From positions 427,269,669 through 427,333,668 of the forward strand of contig NC_045429.1 of assembly GCF_902635505.1 (NCBI RefSeq): DNA of 64,000 nt, read 5' to 3'. Source of the DNA: Sarcophilus harrisii (taxonomy: Eukaryota > Chordata > Mammalia > Dasyuromorphia > Dasyuridae). The notes under the pieces were generated by a model. The model was not told the DNA's origin. It was given only the letters and a program-made list of their open reading frames with translations, and searched no databases. The translations under genes and the position numbers were made by a program. This document shows positions 12,905 to 25,069 of this stretch, in pieces. Position 1 is the stretch's first letter. Each line of letters begins with the position of its first letter.

Positions 12905-13025
12905 TTGAATTAAACCATCTTGAATTTAAATGACATGCCCAGTTTTAAACAGTTAATAAGTGTTTGAGATAGGATTTGAACCCTAGTTTTCCTGAATTTA
13001 AGTCCAGAATCATTTCCATTATGGT
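12905..13025 (-). mobile_element. MIR fragment
   Basis: Diverged reverse MIR: gacatgcccagttttaaaca, gagataggatttgaacccta. Confidence 0.45.
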
Positions 13026-13825
13026 AACCTGTAGAATGTGTTGCCTTTGGTGAGGATATATTTTTCCTCACAGGAAAAACAAGCAAAAGCTGAATAACCA
13101 CTTATGCTATTGTCAGCCATTGAAAACTGGTTTGACTGGTATAGCCCCAGTCCTAGGAAGCAAATATGAAAGATCCTGAGGGGTTTTCAGCCTTTAATTG
13201 GTTCTTTCCCTCCCCCATGCTGTCCATTGGGCACTTGGAGGTCACACACTGAGATTGCTTCTAACAGCTGTTCTCCTCCTGTTTTGGGAAGCAATATAGT
13301 TTGTTAAAGCTATCTGTGTGTGGACTGCCATTTTTATCTGTACTTTAATCTGATAGCAGCAGCAGGAGACAAAAAGCTATATCTGTTTAACTTTTTGGAG
13401 AAAGAAAGGAAGGAATGGGGAAAGGAAAAGAAGCAGATGGGATGGGAATTTTCCTTGTGGAGATCAGTGGCCAGACTCCCAGGACACAGGCTATGAAAGC
13501 ATCAGTGGTCAAGAGAGTTTCTCTTTCATATTCCTCAGAATCTTAAGGATGGGTTACTCAGAGTTCATATATTAACGCCAAGTGGCCAAGGATTCCATAT
13601 TTTGATTCTTCCTCACAGTGATAGAAGATTTTGACTCAGAGAGAAGGAGCAGACTTGTGTTTGTGAATAGCACAAATGATAAGATTCTCCTCTTAATCAC
13701 CCCAACCCAGTTGGCATCCAGAGGTGACCTGAAGATATTTAGTAAGGAACTATCACTTACTCCTAACACCAACAAAATCTTTAGGAACCCTAACCAGTCA
13801 AAATTAGATGAATGAATTGCTCTAA

Positions 13826-14011
13826 AGTTCAGCTTCTTATGGGGCTTTCCAATTCTATATGGGGATTTTGTAACTAAATTTGGAGGTCACAAAATTGTGA
13901 TTTACTATCAACAGGTGTTTGATTTGTATATCTATTTTATATACTCATAAACCTGGGGTTACATAAAAATTTCTCAGGCAGAAAGAAATGGAAAAAGTTT
14001 AAGAAGCCCTG
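13826..14011. mobile_element. hAT-type MITE, copy 1
   Basis: Ends aaaaagtttaagaagccctg; internal ttgtgatttactatcaacag, atctattttatatactc, ttacataaaaatttctcagg. Two relatives lie at 35016-35199 and 52241-52433. Confidence 0.6.
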
Positions 14012-14206
14012 CCCGAGAGGGCTTAATCACAGATTCCCTCCTCACTGATAAAATAGCTACTCATCGAGTGGAGCACTGTAAGTCTGGCTTTACTCAGCTT
14101 GAAACAGACATGTCCCCCTGGGTGACATTTTATTTCCCAATTGCTTCAGACAGTCTTGATCCACCCCCACAGAAGCAATTTTTGTCCTGAGACTGGAGGC
14201 AGTCAT

Positions 14207-14350
14207 TTTGTGGCTTTATGATAACTTAAATAGATATTCTGCCCCTGATATTACATTTATCACCCAGCACATAGTTCATGCATTAATAGCTGCGGGATCA
14301 CTCAAATGGGTGACTTCACTTTTATCCCCAGCAACTACTGTACAGTAGGA
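14207..14350. repeat. Unnamed repeat module, copy A
   Basis: Aligns by eye to 17608-17765 over about 140 bp. The best block is tgcattaatagc.gcggg, then caaatgggtgacttcact, then aactactgtac. Confidence 0.55.
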
Positions 14351-15296
14351 AATCTAGAAAGCTTTCTTCTCTAAGTGATTATTTGAGGAGACAGGAGGGG
14401 AAACAAGTAGCACTTTTCCTTAAATTGAAACAGTTTATAGAAGAGATCAATTGGAATAAAGGGTGGGAATCCTTTAAGAAATAATTCTGGGAGCTGGAAA
14501 TCAAGAAACAGGAATTAGAGAGAAGGACTTTCCCTCAATATTAGATGACTCTTCTAAACCTTATACTATCCTCAAGCAGAAGGCTTTGTGGAACAATAAA
14601 ATGGATGCTTGAAATAAGCCTTACCCCCTCTTACCCTCCAAAGACAATAGATAATCTTTTTTTTTTTTTTTTTTTTTTTTTAGGTGGACTGACCACCTGG
14701 CTTGAGCACTTTAAACATCTCCATCCCTTGTGTGGACAAATCTCCATTATCTCAGATGTTAATTGATTCAATATGGATTGTGTGTATTAAGGGGAAACAT
14801 TAGGTTACAACTAGTGGTGTGTAACTCAATGGCTACATATCTGGACTTACCCTTCTTTTCCCTTCCCAAATCAGAAAAAGGATGGATAGTCTACTCCTCA
14901 GACTTCAGCAGTTAAGGTGGAGCTGATACCAACATGGATGTTGGCCATATTCTGATAGTCTGGTTAGGCGACTAACTGGTTTTTTCACCTTGCTCAAGGT
15001 CCCACTCAATCTTCCCTAGGAAAGCCAATTTTCAACAGGGGAAACCTATTGAATCCTGAACTTAGTCACTTAAGTAGTGGGCCCCCAGGGGAGTCAGGAG
15101 GAATGATCTGGTGGAAGCCAGTTGGTGGTGATAATTGGATCACAGTTAAGATGGGGACTGAGAGTGGGTCAGGAAATTAGGGGAATCCTGTGGATCCTCT
15201 CCATTGGATAGTGCATCTATAGGATGGAGAGAAAGGACATGATTAAATCTAAAAAGGAGCATATATGGTCTGGAGGGGAAGAGAATCTTAAGACTC

Positions 15297-15488
15297 CAGG
15301 GGTCCTTAAACTACGCCCCGTGGACCAGATGTGGCAGCTGAGGACAATTATCCCCCTCACCCAGGGCTATGAAGTTTCTTTATTTAAATGCCCACAAAAC
15401 AAAGTTTTTGTTTTTACTATAGTCCGGCCCTCCAACAGTCTGAGGGACAGTGAACTGGTCCCCTATTTAAAAAGTTTGACGACCCCTG
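15297..15488. mobile_element. Short hAT/Charlie-like DNA transposon with terminal inverted repeats
   Basis: Starts CAGGGGTCCTTAAACTACG and ends with the inverse CAGGGGTCGTCAAACTTTTT (read from the right), 192 bp in all. Internal tccggccctccaacagtctg and gaggg are typical of nonautonomous hAT elements. A clear 8-bp target duplication was not found. Confidence 0.75.
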
Positions 15489-16455
15489 CAGCCTGTATTT
15501 TTTTTTTTTGGTCTTAATTCCACAGACAATACAGATATAGAATGAGAACAGATGGAGATCTATTGACTCCATTCTCACGGTTCCTTTTGTCCTGTTAAAT
15601 TTTCCACTTTTTCTTTAACTGTAATCATTATCCATCTGGTAGGAGTGACTGGACTCATGGATGCCATAATCATGCTCCTGATTTTCATGGAGATCTTGCT
15701 TATTTTTGTGTTTTTTTCTCAGGTACATTATTGCAGAGATAATGTTCAACTCCATCCTGCACTTGATTCAAGCAATAACATTGCTACAACAATAGTGATA
15801 TCTATCGCCTGGCTCTAGGAATATCTGATGGGTGCATTAAGATCTTTCAAACCTTGGTGCTTTGTATAATGGGCATAATCCTGATTGCAGTATGTGATGA
15901 TTATAAAGTTTCTAGGGGATTAGGTTCTGCATAATTTAATCATTTTATTAATAAAGTCAGCAGGGTATTAATAAAAGGATAGTCATCTGTCTGTCTCTCT
16001 TAGACCAAAGACCAATAATGGCAGTAGGGTCACAGGACTTTTATATGTCCTTTGAAGAGAAGGTATTCCTGAGGAATGCCCAATCCTCTCTGATTGGTTA
16101 ATCAAATGAGAGGTAGGCTATCTTGGGGTACACTTAGATCATTCAGATCTTGGTAAGAGACATCAATTTCCAGACCACTTATCTTGATAATGAGAATTAA
16201 TCTTTTACCAGGACCTGTCTAAGCAAACGAAATGAACAGGAATAAACCTATTAGTCAAAACATAATTTCTTTTACTGTCTGATTAGATTTTGGCCTAGGT
16301 AAATCTTTGTGAGAGATTTCCCATAGGGATTGGTTTCTGGATGAGAAAGAAGAAAAGGGGATAACCTTTGATCCTAATATAATAATTAGTTATTAAATAT
16401 AAGAAAGCAACATTCATGTTATATGCTTCCATGTGATTCCTTCACCACCTACCTT

Positions 16456-16546
16456 ATCTCTATCTATCTATCTATCTTCTACCTACCTACCTACCTACCT
16501 ACCTACCTACCTGTCTACCTGTCTGTCTGTCTGTCTATCTATCTTT
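16456..16546. repeat. Compound tetranucleotide microsatellite
   Basis: (TATC)n, then (TACC)n, then (TGTC)n, then (TATC)n again. Confidence 0.95.
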
Positions 16547-17607
16547 CTCTATCATGGTCAGAAGACCTTTTGATCCAGACAATAGGATGCTGGAATGAGG
16601 GGGTGGATTGTTGACTAATAAAATTGGTTTAACTAATTTATCCCCTTCCCCCAGAATGCAAGTAGATCATGACTAATAAACCCAGAGACCAGAATTATTA
16701 CTCCCACCCATTTTCAGTCTTCTGCTGAATCGGCACAATTAGGATTGAGTTCCTAGGTTTTCCCGTCCCTTATTCTTTATTCCTTATTAGACAATTAAGA
16801 AAATATTCTCATTTTATTGGTCCTATAGATTACAGATCAGTCTCCTATTGGTTTCATGCTTTGTTGATTTCAACTTTTTATATACAATTTGAACCTTGAG
16901 GGGCTCTGGATATGATCCATCTACTTCATCCTAATTGTCATGTGCTGCCCACTGTGGGCATGGAGGCCAAAAACTGAGAGTTACCTTGCTCAAAGCTTTT
17001 TCCTTTCTACCACTGTGAAAATCAATGATGTTTGTTAGTGTCAGTTTCTGCTTTTCATCTGAACTCTACATCTACTGAACTTGGATCCATTATAGAAGAG
17101 ATTCTTCATGATTAGATTTGAACAAAGTAATCCCTGAAGTCCCTTCCAAGTCCTTCTAAGATTCTCTGATTGTGTGATTCTTATTGATACATAAGGTAGA
17201 AATGTAACCATCTTTATATTGATAGCTACATGGAAAGTTGTGGTCTCCCCATATAGCCAAGACCAGGGAAGAAGGTCTAGGTTGTGATGGATGGAAGCTA
17301 CTGCTATACTGAGGCAGATACAATGAATTCCAGTCACCAGGGGGACAGGAAAACAGGATTTTTCAAGAACAGAGAGGAGACACAGTGGACAATTGTGCAG
17401 AATTATGGTCAGAAGAGTAGTTGTCTGTTCTGGTTCTTGCCCTTGAGTCCGATGTCCCTCTCAACAAGCTTCACAAGCAGCCAGTCATTCCAATGAGTAG
17501 TAAAGAGAGACTTGCCAGCTCCAGGACAACTAATGGAGATAAGGCAAAACTCAGAGAGCTTCTCATTGGCTATAGAGGAATCAGCAGCTGAGTCCAGAGT
17601 ACTTTGC

Positions 17608-17765
17608 TGTGGCTAGAATTTATGATAATCCAAATTGAAGGCTATTCTTCCCTCATTGACATGATTATAACAACATATGGTTGATGCGTTAATAACCGTG
17701 GGGTCCCTGAATGGGTGACCTCACTTAATGTCCTTTAATATTCAGGAACTACTATACTGTACTGT
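17608..17765. repeat. Unnamed repeat module, copy B
   Basis: Second copy of the module at 14207-14350: gatgcgttaataaccgtggg, gaatgggtgacctcact, ggaactactatactgta. It directly adjoins the 7SL-like fragment. Confidence 0.55.
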
Positions 17766-17818
17766 ACTCTTTAGGCTTTGTCTATAGAGCTACTTGAACC
17801 TCAAAAGAAACATTTGAT

Positions 17819-17922
17819 TGGTGTTAGCTCTGCAATAACTCAGAGTTCTTGAGCTTCAGAGATCCACCAGCCTCCTCCTCTCCCAACAGCAGAGATTACA
17901 GGGATGTGCCATCATGTCCAAC
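17819..17922 (-). pseudogene. 7SL (SRP) RNA-like fragment
   Basis: Minus strand reads ggttggacatgatggcacat, ccctgtaatctctgctg, ttgggag, aggctggtggatctctg, ctcaagaactctgag, ttattgcagagctaacacc. It follows human 7SL positions 1 to about 100 (gtggcgcgtgcctgtagtcc, cagctactcgggaggctgag, gctggaggatcgcttgag, tctgggctgtagtgcgctat) with roughly 70% identity by eye. It looks like a truncated, old pseudogene or 7SL-derived element. It has no A-tail next to it, and the 3' part of 7SL is not clearly present. Confidence 0.65.
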
Positions 17923-18104
17923 CTAAAATCTAATTCATGAGAGTCTTTTGTCTCCTTTGAGCCGTCAAGTCTAATATTATGAAATTTTCACATTTGCCTT
18001 ATTTATTTTCTCTAACATATTCTAAACTTGAAAACAAAGCTTGCAGCTACAATCTATTCTCTATATTACTTTGCAATACATCTGAAATCAAATTGATTCC
18101 ATAA

Positions 18105-18230
18105 TTTTTTTGGAGGCAATTGGGGTTAAGTGACTTGCTTAGGATCACACAGCTAGGAAGTGTTAAGTGTCTGAGGTCAAATTTGAACTCGGGTCCTCCT
18201 GACTTTAGAACTGGTGCTCTGTTCTGTATG
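18105..18230 (-). mobile_element. Marsupial tRNA-derived SINE (truncated)
   Basis: Reverse copy: gcaattggggttaagtgact, cacacagctaggaagtgtta, ctcgggtcctcctgacttta; the 5' head is missing. Confidence 0.8.
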
Positions 18231-19074
18231 GTTCAATAATTTTTGATGATGACAATTATATATAATTAAGAAGAGAAGTAATAGAACTTTCTATTGTCAT
18301 CCTAAGGGATATCTCTAAGAGTTTCTCACCAGGGAGAGGTGGAGGGTATGAAACCAAGCAACATAATCACTCCAAGGATTGATTTCTTCAAAGTTCTCCT
18401 TGTCGACTGCTCACACGGTGACTGAATCACTCCACAGCTTAAATTCTTAGCAAGCATAAACTTGTTATTCCTTTCCCAGTTCTTTCTTACTTGTCTTTTT
18501 TTTTTTTTTTTTGTTTAAACAAGAGGGACAGGGTTAAGGGGAGATTTGAGGGAGATTAGGGAGTCTAGAGAACATAAAAAAGTCAATCATATCCCTTCTA
18601 GCATAGGTGTGGTCTTGTGGTCCCACTTTGCCTGAATTCTCAACACATTTTTCATCACCTTTGACAGAGCGTATAATGGAGCTTATTGTGTGACAAGCTA
18701 AGTGAGTTGAGTCATGGGGACTTCTGACTGTGCTTCAGTGACAGTTCTCTCTGCCTTCTTATGCCCCCCTCAATTTCCCCCCTAATCTTCTCTCCTCCCT
18801 GCCATGGCTTGGAATGATAAGGTTCACAGAATAGAAAAGAATCATTGAATCTTAGAAGTTGACAGAACATTTGAGATTACCTAGTTTAAACTTACCTTTC
18901 ATTTTGAGGCATAAGGGGATGAAATTAGATCTCAGATCTTGTTAGTTGAGGACCAGATTTGGATTGGAGTCCAGATTTCCTAAATTTTTTTTTTCCAAAT
19001 CTCTGTCCTTGGCTAAAGTTAGGAATGACTGCTCAAAGTAGCCGAATAATTTACTCTCTGTCCCTAACTCCATA

Positions 19075-19230
19075 TTCTTTTTCTTTTTAGTTTTTGGGAA
19101 GCAATTTGGGTTATGTGACTTGCCTAGAGTCACACAACTACTGTGTTAAGAATCTGAGGTTGCATTTGAACTCAGGTCCTCCTGATTTCAGGGCTGGTGC
19201 TCTATCCACTGTGCCATCTAGCTGCTCCTA
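19075..19230 (-). mobile_element. Marsupial tRNA-derived SINE
   Basis: Reverse copy: tttgggttatgtgacttgcc, cagggctggtgctctatcc, actgtgccatctagctgctc. Confidence 0.85.
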
Positions 19231-19409
19231 TCCCTAACTCTGATTTACAGAAATGAATCTTGGCTGATTATTTTCTTCTCATGTGGCTTAGGATCTTTCT
19301 CTGCTTTTCTCAAGTGTAAAGTAGGATCTGAGTACTTGGCAAGTCCCCCTCCTCCTTCCTAAACTGCTTGGATGGCATGGTACCATGTGGCTCTTGTACC
19401 TTTTTTTTT

Positions 19410-20010
19410 AGGTTTAGAATCACCCTATAAGTCCTAGTTTCCTTCAAGGTTCTCAAGAACCACCTTTTTTAGGTGACTTTTCTGATACCTCCTTTCTCAC
19501 TATCTTCCCAATCTAGTAATGCAAATAAAATAATGTTAATAAACCATTTTGCAAACTTTAAAATACTATATAAATGCTAGTTATGATGATGAGGAGGAGG
19601 AGGTGGAGGAAGAGAAGGTGAAAATGAAAGAAGAGAAAGAGAAGGAAGGATCATCTTGTAGGAATCCTTTTCACAGTCCCAGGGTCAGAAAGACTTGAAT
19701 TCATATCCAGCCTCAGGCATTTATTAACTGGGTGCCTTCCCAAAGTAGTTGTGAAAAATATGTAAAGTACTTTGCTACATTAAAGTGCTATATAAATTCT
19801 AGCTGTAATATTGTGTCTATTATAGTTTTTAAATATTTACATATGTACATATCTTTCCCCCCTACCTCCCACCCTTTCCTATAATATAAACTTCTTGAAG
19901 CTTTTATCCTCAATCTCGAAGCACAGTACTTGGTACCTTGTACTTAATAATGCTTATTAATACTAATAATAATTACTAATATTAATTAAAAATACTTAAT
20001 AAATGTTTGT
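19410..20010 (+). mobile_element. L2-like LINE fragments
   Basis: Diverged L2 3' text in two parts, broken by MIR-like and purine-rich sequence (gaggaggaggaggtggagga at about 19590): tccttcaaggttctcaagaa, then cagtacttggtaccttgtac...aataaatgtttgttgattga. Confidence 0.45.
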
Positions 20011-20309
20011 TGATTGATTAATTTGTCCATTGCTTGTCCAGGTACCCTGGAGTCAGTGGGAACACTCAGAGCTCAACTGAAATTTCTATATTGCCTTTCT
20101 AGCTTCTATTCAATAGAGCACTTGGTCACTGGTGGGACTGCCCCGTCTAGATAAATGAAACCGAATCTTCATTTGAAGGTTTTTATAATAAGCTAGAATA
20201 GACTAGAGATGCTGAGAGAATTTGACCATACTCAGTTATGCTGTAGATCCAGTACTCGAGGATTGAGTTGCCTTTGCAATAGATAAGCTATCACTGTCTC
20301 CTAGGCTCA

Positions 20310-20525
20310 CTCATCTCAATTGATGGGCATCCCTGCATCCAATTTTTTGCTTCCATAAAGAGAGTTGCTATAAATATTTTGGAACACATAGGTTCTTTTT
20401 CTTTTCCCCTAATCATCTTGGGAAACAGACCTAGTGGTGGTATTGCTGGGTCAGAGTATAGGTAGTTTAATAACTCTTTGGGCATAATTTCAGATTGCTC
20501 TCCAAACTGCTTGACTGATTTTCAA
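20310..20525 (-). mobile_element. L1 LINE fragment (ORF2 3' end)
   Basis: Reverse L1: caattgatgggcatccctgc, gtattgctgggtcagagtat, agattgctctccaaactgct. Confidence 0.75.
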
Positions 20526-21529
20526 ATTGATGCTACTCTGGGGATGGTGCCTTAAAACAAGACCTCACATTTTCCAGGTGGATTGGAGAAATGCTGAATT
20601 ACCTTAGAGGTGCCCTAGCACCATCATTTTGCTGCTTTCATGTGCTTTGGAGTAATGGCACCTTCTTTTCACACATGGCCAACTTCTAAGCAACTCAGGA
20701 GGTGACTCACTAAATAGTATCTTTTTCTAAGTTATTAAAACATAAAAGAGAATATTTGGTGTGTATGTGTGACTCAGAACTTCTGGGCCTTCATATTCCA
20801 CAGTACTAGTTTATAACAAAGAAATTAAAAAGTCATAGTGATACACATTCTTAAAGCCACATCCTGAAATGTGATCTCTTCCTTGGGGCTTCTTTTCTGT
20901 CCTTTAATGAATCACGGAATTTGAGAGTGAGAAGAGACGTTTTTGGATGCATCTCACAAGTGGTCATATGCCCTTTTCTTGAAGACCTTGAAAGTGGGGG
21001 AACCCAGATCTTCCCAATGAAGCCTGTTCTACTTCTGGACAGCCCTTACTTGGTAGATAATTTTTTCAGACATTAAGCCATAACCTTGTTTCGTTATAAT
21101 CTTTGGGTTTTCCCTTTCCTACAACTCTTTTAGGGAGGATTTTAGAGATAATGATGTAATTTGGGATTGGGAGGCCTATATGCCAATATATATATAATAT
21201 ATTATATATGCAATATAGGATATAAATATATCACTAAAACTTATTACTTATTCACATAGATATTAGCTACAAAATTGTTTTTAATCCCAGGTCAGATTTT
21301 CCCATCCTACATCCCATTCCTGGTTGCCCAGTCAATGTGACCTCAGGGTCAATTTTAACATTAACTTATGTGAGGCTACAATTAAGTGGGTAAACTACTG
21401 CCAGCGTTCTCCTCTCTTCATTAGTTTATATAATTGAACGTTGACTCTGTAGTCAAGATAATGTGTAAATAGGAAGCATATTTCACAAGTGGGTGCAATT
21501 CCCAAGAAAACCCCTGTGTAGAGAATGTC

Positions 21530-21779
21530 TGTGGTTCAGTTGTTTTTCCAGTCATTTCTGACTAGTTGAGATGCCATTTAGGCTTTTATTGGCAAAGATC
21601 CTGGAGTTGTTTGCCATTTCTTTCTCTGGCTCATTTTATAGATGAGGAAATGGAGGCAAACAGGATTAAGTGACTTGTCCAGGATCACACAGCTACTAAG
21701 TGTCTGAGGACAGATTTGAACTTGGGAGTTTTCTTGACTTAATGGTGGATACTCTATCCACTGTGCCATCTAGCTGCCT
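21530..21779 (-). mobile_element. RTE-tailed marsupial SINE
   Basis: Reverse copy: tggagttgtttgccatttc, tagatgaggaaatggaggca, gtgacttgtccaggatcac, ctatccactgtgccatctagctgcc. Confidence 0.85.
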
Positions 21780-22244
21780 TATCATAAGAGAGTAGTTACA
21801 TATAAAAACTCCTAGAGGAAGTGATATTTTCCTTAGGGGTGACCCAAGTTTTCACTTGTAGTTCTTGAATGCAATGGAGAAGATGAGAAGGGAAAGTTAA
21901 AATGTTGCTAACTTGGATAGGGTCTTCTCTGTGGAGACTGGCTGCATATGCAATGAAAAGTCACATAAGCCCCACTTCTCTCTACCGTTTCCAGAACCAA
22001 AGGGTTGAATTCCCTTTTCCTAGCTCCTCCTTTTCTTTCTTCCCCCCAGATTTATAGATATGCTCTTTATTTTCTCCTTGAATCTGGTACCCATCTGATA
22101 CTTAAGGAATGATAAAGTTAACATTTGACTTGGTTGTTGGGCTTGATGATTCAGAGGGGACAGAGGCACAGATATTTGGGGCTTCTTGGAGATCTGGAGG
22201 GAGATGTGCTGCAGAGCGTTGTCCCCTTTGTCCTCTTAGAAAGA

Positions 22245-22400
22245 AACGATGGTGTCAGAGAAGGAGGAGATGGGGAAGGGGAGAGAGACAGAGACGAGTT
22301 GGGAGGACAGAGGCCAGCAGAGACACAGAGAGAGACAGAGACAGAGAGAGGAAAAGGATTTAGAATATCAGGGAGAGAAAGTGGAAGAAGAGACAGAATA
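22245..22400. repeat. Purine-rich GAGA tract
   Basis: (GA/GGA/GAGACA)n low complexity; the open frames across it are composition artefacts. Confidence 0.8.
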
Positions 22401-22979
22401 TAACTTCACTTGGACCTAGAGAAAGACCCAGAGACTATTTGTGTAGCCCCCAGGGGGAAGAAGGATCAGCAGCACATTAAGGGCAACCTATAATGGAAAA
22501 TAAGACATCTAACTTTTTGCTAATACTATGCATTATGTGGACTTGTGTAGGTCCAGAGGGAAGTTGGGGATCCAGAAGAAGTGATTGCCTTCTGAAAGAG
22601 AAGAATTTTCCTTATTGCTGAAGGGATCAATTAGGAAACTTTTTTATATCTTTTACTACAACAATAAAATCTGTACTATTTCTGATGTCCCGTTAGCTTC
22701 AGGGTTTGTTAAGGTGGCAAAGGCCCTCAGAGAGAGATTAATCAGATAATGAAGTTCCTAGGCAGGAATCTGGGTAGGGCAAAGTGAATTATAGAGATTG
22801 TTATTGAGAGAAGCTCCCAGACAAACCCAGTTCCTCATATGGAGGGGCCAAGTCTTAATTGATTCATGGGTTATGCTTCTACTAATTATAATTTACCCAA
22901 ATCTTCTTTCATCCTCTTCTCCTGCAGTCATTTAGACAATTGATCACTTTTACCTTTATTTTTTTTTAAAAAATCATAT

Positions 22980-22985
22980 TTTATT
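22980..22985 (-). terminator. S100A11: S100A11 poly(A) signal AATAAA
   Basis: TTTATT on the plus strand gives AATAAA on the minus strand about 130 nt after the S100A11 stop. It implies a short 3' UTR (roughly 22960-23113), in keeping with the family. A second AATAAA lies at 22955-22960. Confidence 0.75.
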
Positions 22986-23113
22986 GCTACAAAGTGAATG
23001 GCTCTGTATTGTAGCCTTGGATTCTTAGGGTTCAGTGTGTGACTATGAGGAATGGGTACACATTTACTGGTTTGGAGGAAGGCTATATTTGGAAAATTGA
23101 CTGGGAGGCCCAT

Positions 23114-23269
23114 TCAAATTTTCTTGGAAGGCTGTTGAGTTGTGAAGGCCGCATGGCAAGCCTGTGCCAAGCCTCCAATTAGATTAAGGAATTCTTGAAA
23201 GTCCAACTGCCCATCACAGTTGAGGTCGAGTTTCTTCATCATTCGGTCCAGAACACCAGGGTCCTGATT
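23114..23269 (-). CDS. S100A11: S100A11 last coding exon with canonical EF-hand
   Basis: Encodes 51 residues, NQDPGVLDRMMKKLD... to ...QQPSKKI, then TGA at 23114-23116. The core DPGVLDRMMKKLD, GQLDF and EFLNLIGGLA.ACH matches human S100A11 almost residue for residue. The C-terminal EF-hand loop DLNCDGQLDFQE keeps all Ca2+ ligand positions (D1, N3, D5, Q7, D9, E12); position 4 is Cys where human has Ser. The exon follows a clean acceptor (pyrimidine tract then GCAG) ending at 23270. Joined with the preceding exon and an initiator Met, the protein is 105 residues, the same as human. The linker has NQDPGV where human has NQKDPGV. Confidence 0.95.
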   Translation of the reverse strand, partial: NQDPGVLDRMMKKLDLNCDGQLDFQEFLNLIGGLAQACHAAFTTQQPSKKI

Positions 23270-23939
23270 CTGCAAAAATAATAAAAGAAAGTTCACATTT
23301 TGTGTCACATTTAATATTTTATGCCGATCTCTCCCTAAGATTGAAGATCATGTTGCTTATCAGTATATAAATATGCTGGGCATTCCACAGATTTGGGTCC
23401 TTAAAATAAGTTATACTTCCAGAATAAATGAAGAAAATAATATTTGACAGAGGTAAGCTAGATTTTTACTCAGAGAAATAGAGTGTCTATAGAACAGATC
23501 TTGGGAAAAGTGAATGAAATGTAGGTATTGCCACATTGGGCTCCATTTCCTTTATTTTTCTATGTCTTCTGTTTGAACAGTTTTCTAAATCTACCCTTCC
23601 TATATCCCATTTATGAATTTCAATAGGGATAAATATAAAGTTTTACACTTGAGTTCAAAGGATCAGTTTCCTAATTAACAGGGTGAGGAAGGCATGGCGA
23701 GAGAGAGAGCAATTCTCCCGAAGTTCTAGGAGCTTTAGTGGGCTGAAAACTCAAGATGAGTCAGTAGTGTGATGTGGCAGTCAAAAAAAAAAACAAACAT
23801 TTGGGGCTATATTAAGTGAAGCGCTGAAGCATGATTTCCAGAAATAAGGCGGGAGAAGTTCTTTTTTACTCTGCCTGGGTCAGACCACACCAGGAAGATG
23901 GTTCTAGGCACTGTACTGGAAAGGACATTGATAGGTTGG

Positions 23940-24195
23940 AGGGGGCAACTAGGTGGCACTATAATTCATAGAATGCTGGGCCTGGAATCAAGAAGACTTA
24001 TCTTCATGAGTTCAAATCCACACTCAGATACTTACAAACCATGTGATTCTGAGCAAATCACTTCACTCTGTTTGCATCAGTTTCCTCATTTGTAAAATGA
24101 GAGGGAGAAGGAAATGGCAAACCACTTCGGTTTTTTTGCCAAGAAAATACCAAAATAGGTCACAAAGAGTCAGACACAACTGAACAAGAACAATA
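23940..24195 (+). mobile_element. RTE-tailed marsupial SINE in S100A11 intron 2
   Basis: Plus copy: ggggcaactaggtggcact, tctgagcaaatcacttcact, gaaggaaatggcaaaccact, agagtcagacacaactgaac. Confidence 0.85.
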
Positions 24196-24645
24196 ATAAA
24201 TTGGAGAGCATCTGTAGAAAGTTAAACAGGATGGAAAAAGAGTAAAATCCTTGTCATATGAGGATTAATTGAAAGGAGTAAGAGATATTTAGTTTGAAGG
24301 AGACATTGGGAGTGGGGTTGGCACGGGCATGATAACTGGTTTAAGTATTTGAAGGGCTGTGCTATGGAAGAATTAGACTTGTACATCTTAGTCTCCCAGA
24401 ATTAATGGGTTGAAATAGCAAAGAGGTGAATTTAGGCTTGATGGAAACTTCCTGACAATTAGAGCCATTCAAAAATAGAATTTAATATTTTGGGAGGATG
24501 GAGTAGGTCACTCTTCATTGGAAATCTCTAAGCAAAGGCTGAATAACCACTTGCCAGGTTGTTAGAGTGGGTATTCTTTTTAGATATGGGTTGGACTAGA
24601 TGGCTATTGAAGTCTCTTCCAACTGTAAAATTCTGTGATTCTATC
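24195..24645 (+). mobile_element. CR1/L3-clade LINE 3' end in S100A11 intron 2
   Basis: Follows the amniote CR1 3' text: catatgaggattaattgaaa, gtatttgaagggctgtg, gaaacttcctgacaattaga, gcaaaggctgaataacca, ggttggactagatggctat, ending ttctgtgattctat. Confidence 0.75.
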
Positions 24646-25069
24646 ATTTCTCTATAACATATGCTAGAATCATGGACTTTCAGCATTGGAAGGGATCTTA
24701 GAGGTAATCTATGGAAGTAGTGAACCCCTAACTCCATGGGAATAGAGACTAGAACTATGATTCATTGGTATAAGAGATTCATAAGTGAGGAAATTCTATC
24801 TATCAGTGCCAGTTTTTACTTTCTCTGCAGTTTATAATTCTAGGAACTTGCCAATTGCATTGATGGGTTAAGTAACTTGGCTGAAGTCACACACTTCGGG
24901 TGTTTCAGAGATGAGACGTGGTTCCAGTTCTTCTAGATTCCATGACCATCTTGATACCCACTTACAATATTGGTCATCTAGCTTCTGCATGAAGACCTTC
25001 ACTAATAGGGAATTTGCTTTGATGCAGCCCCTTCCATTTCGTTTATTTTTCCTTTCTTCCTTCCTTCCT

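Larger units (their letters stand above)
1..22954. other. Intergenic region left of S100A11
   Basis: No protein-coding exon recognised. Open frames here are short, and several are simple-sequence translations (3254-3767, 903-1121). In human S100A10 lies on this side of S100A11, but no S100A10-like exon was recognised by eye. The interval is made of the LINE, SINE, MIR, hAT and low-complexity features listed separately, with unassigned unique-looking stretches at about 12380-12880, 13100-13560, 15500-16430 and 21790-22950. Confidence 0.7.

Noticed and set aside
1-22954. S100A10, the expected left neighbour of S100A11
   Set aside because: No S100A10-like EF-hand exon was recognised on either strand. 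In human it is about 40 kb from S100A11, so it probably lies beyond the left edge.
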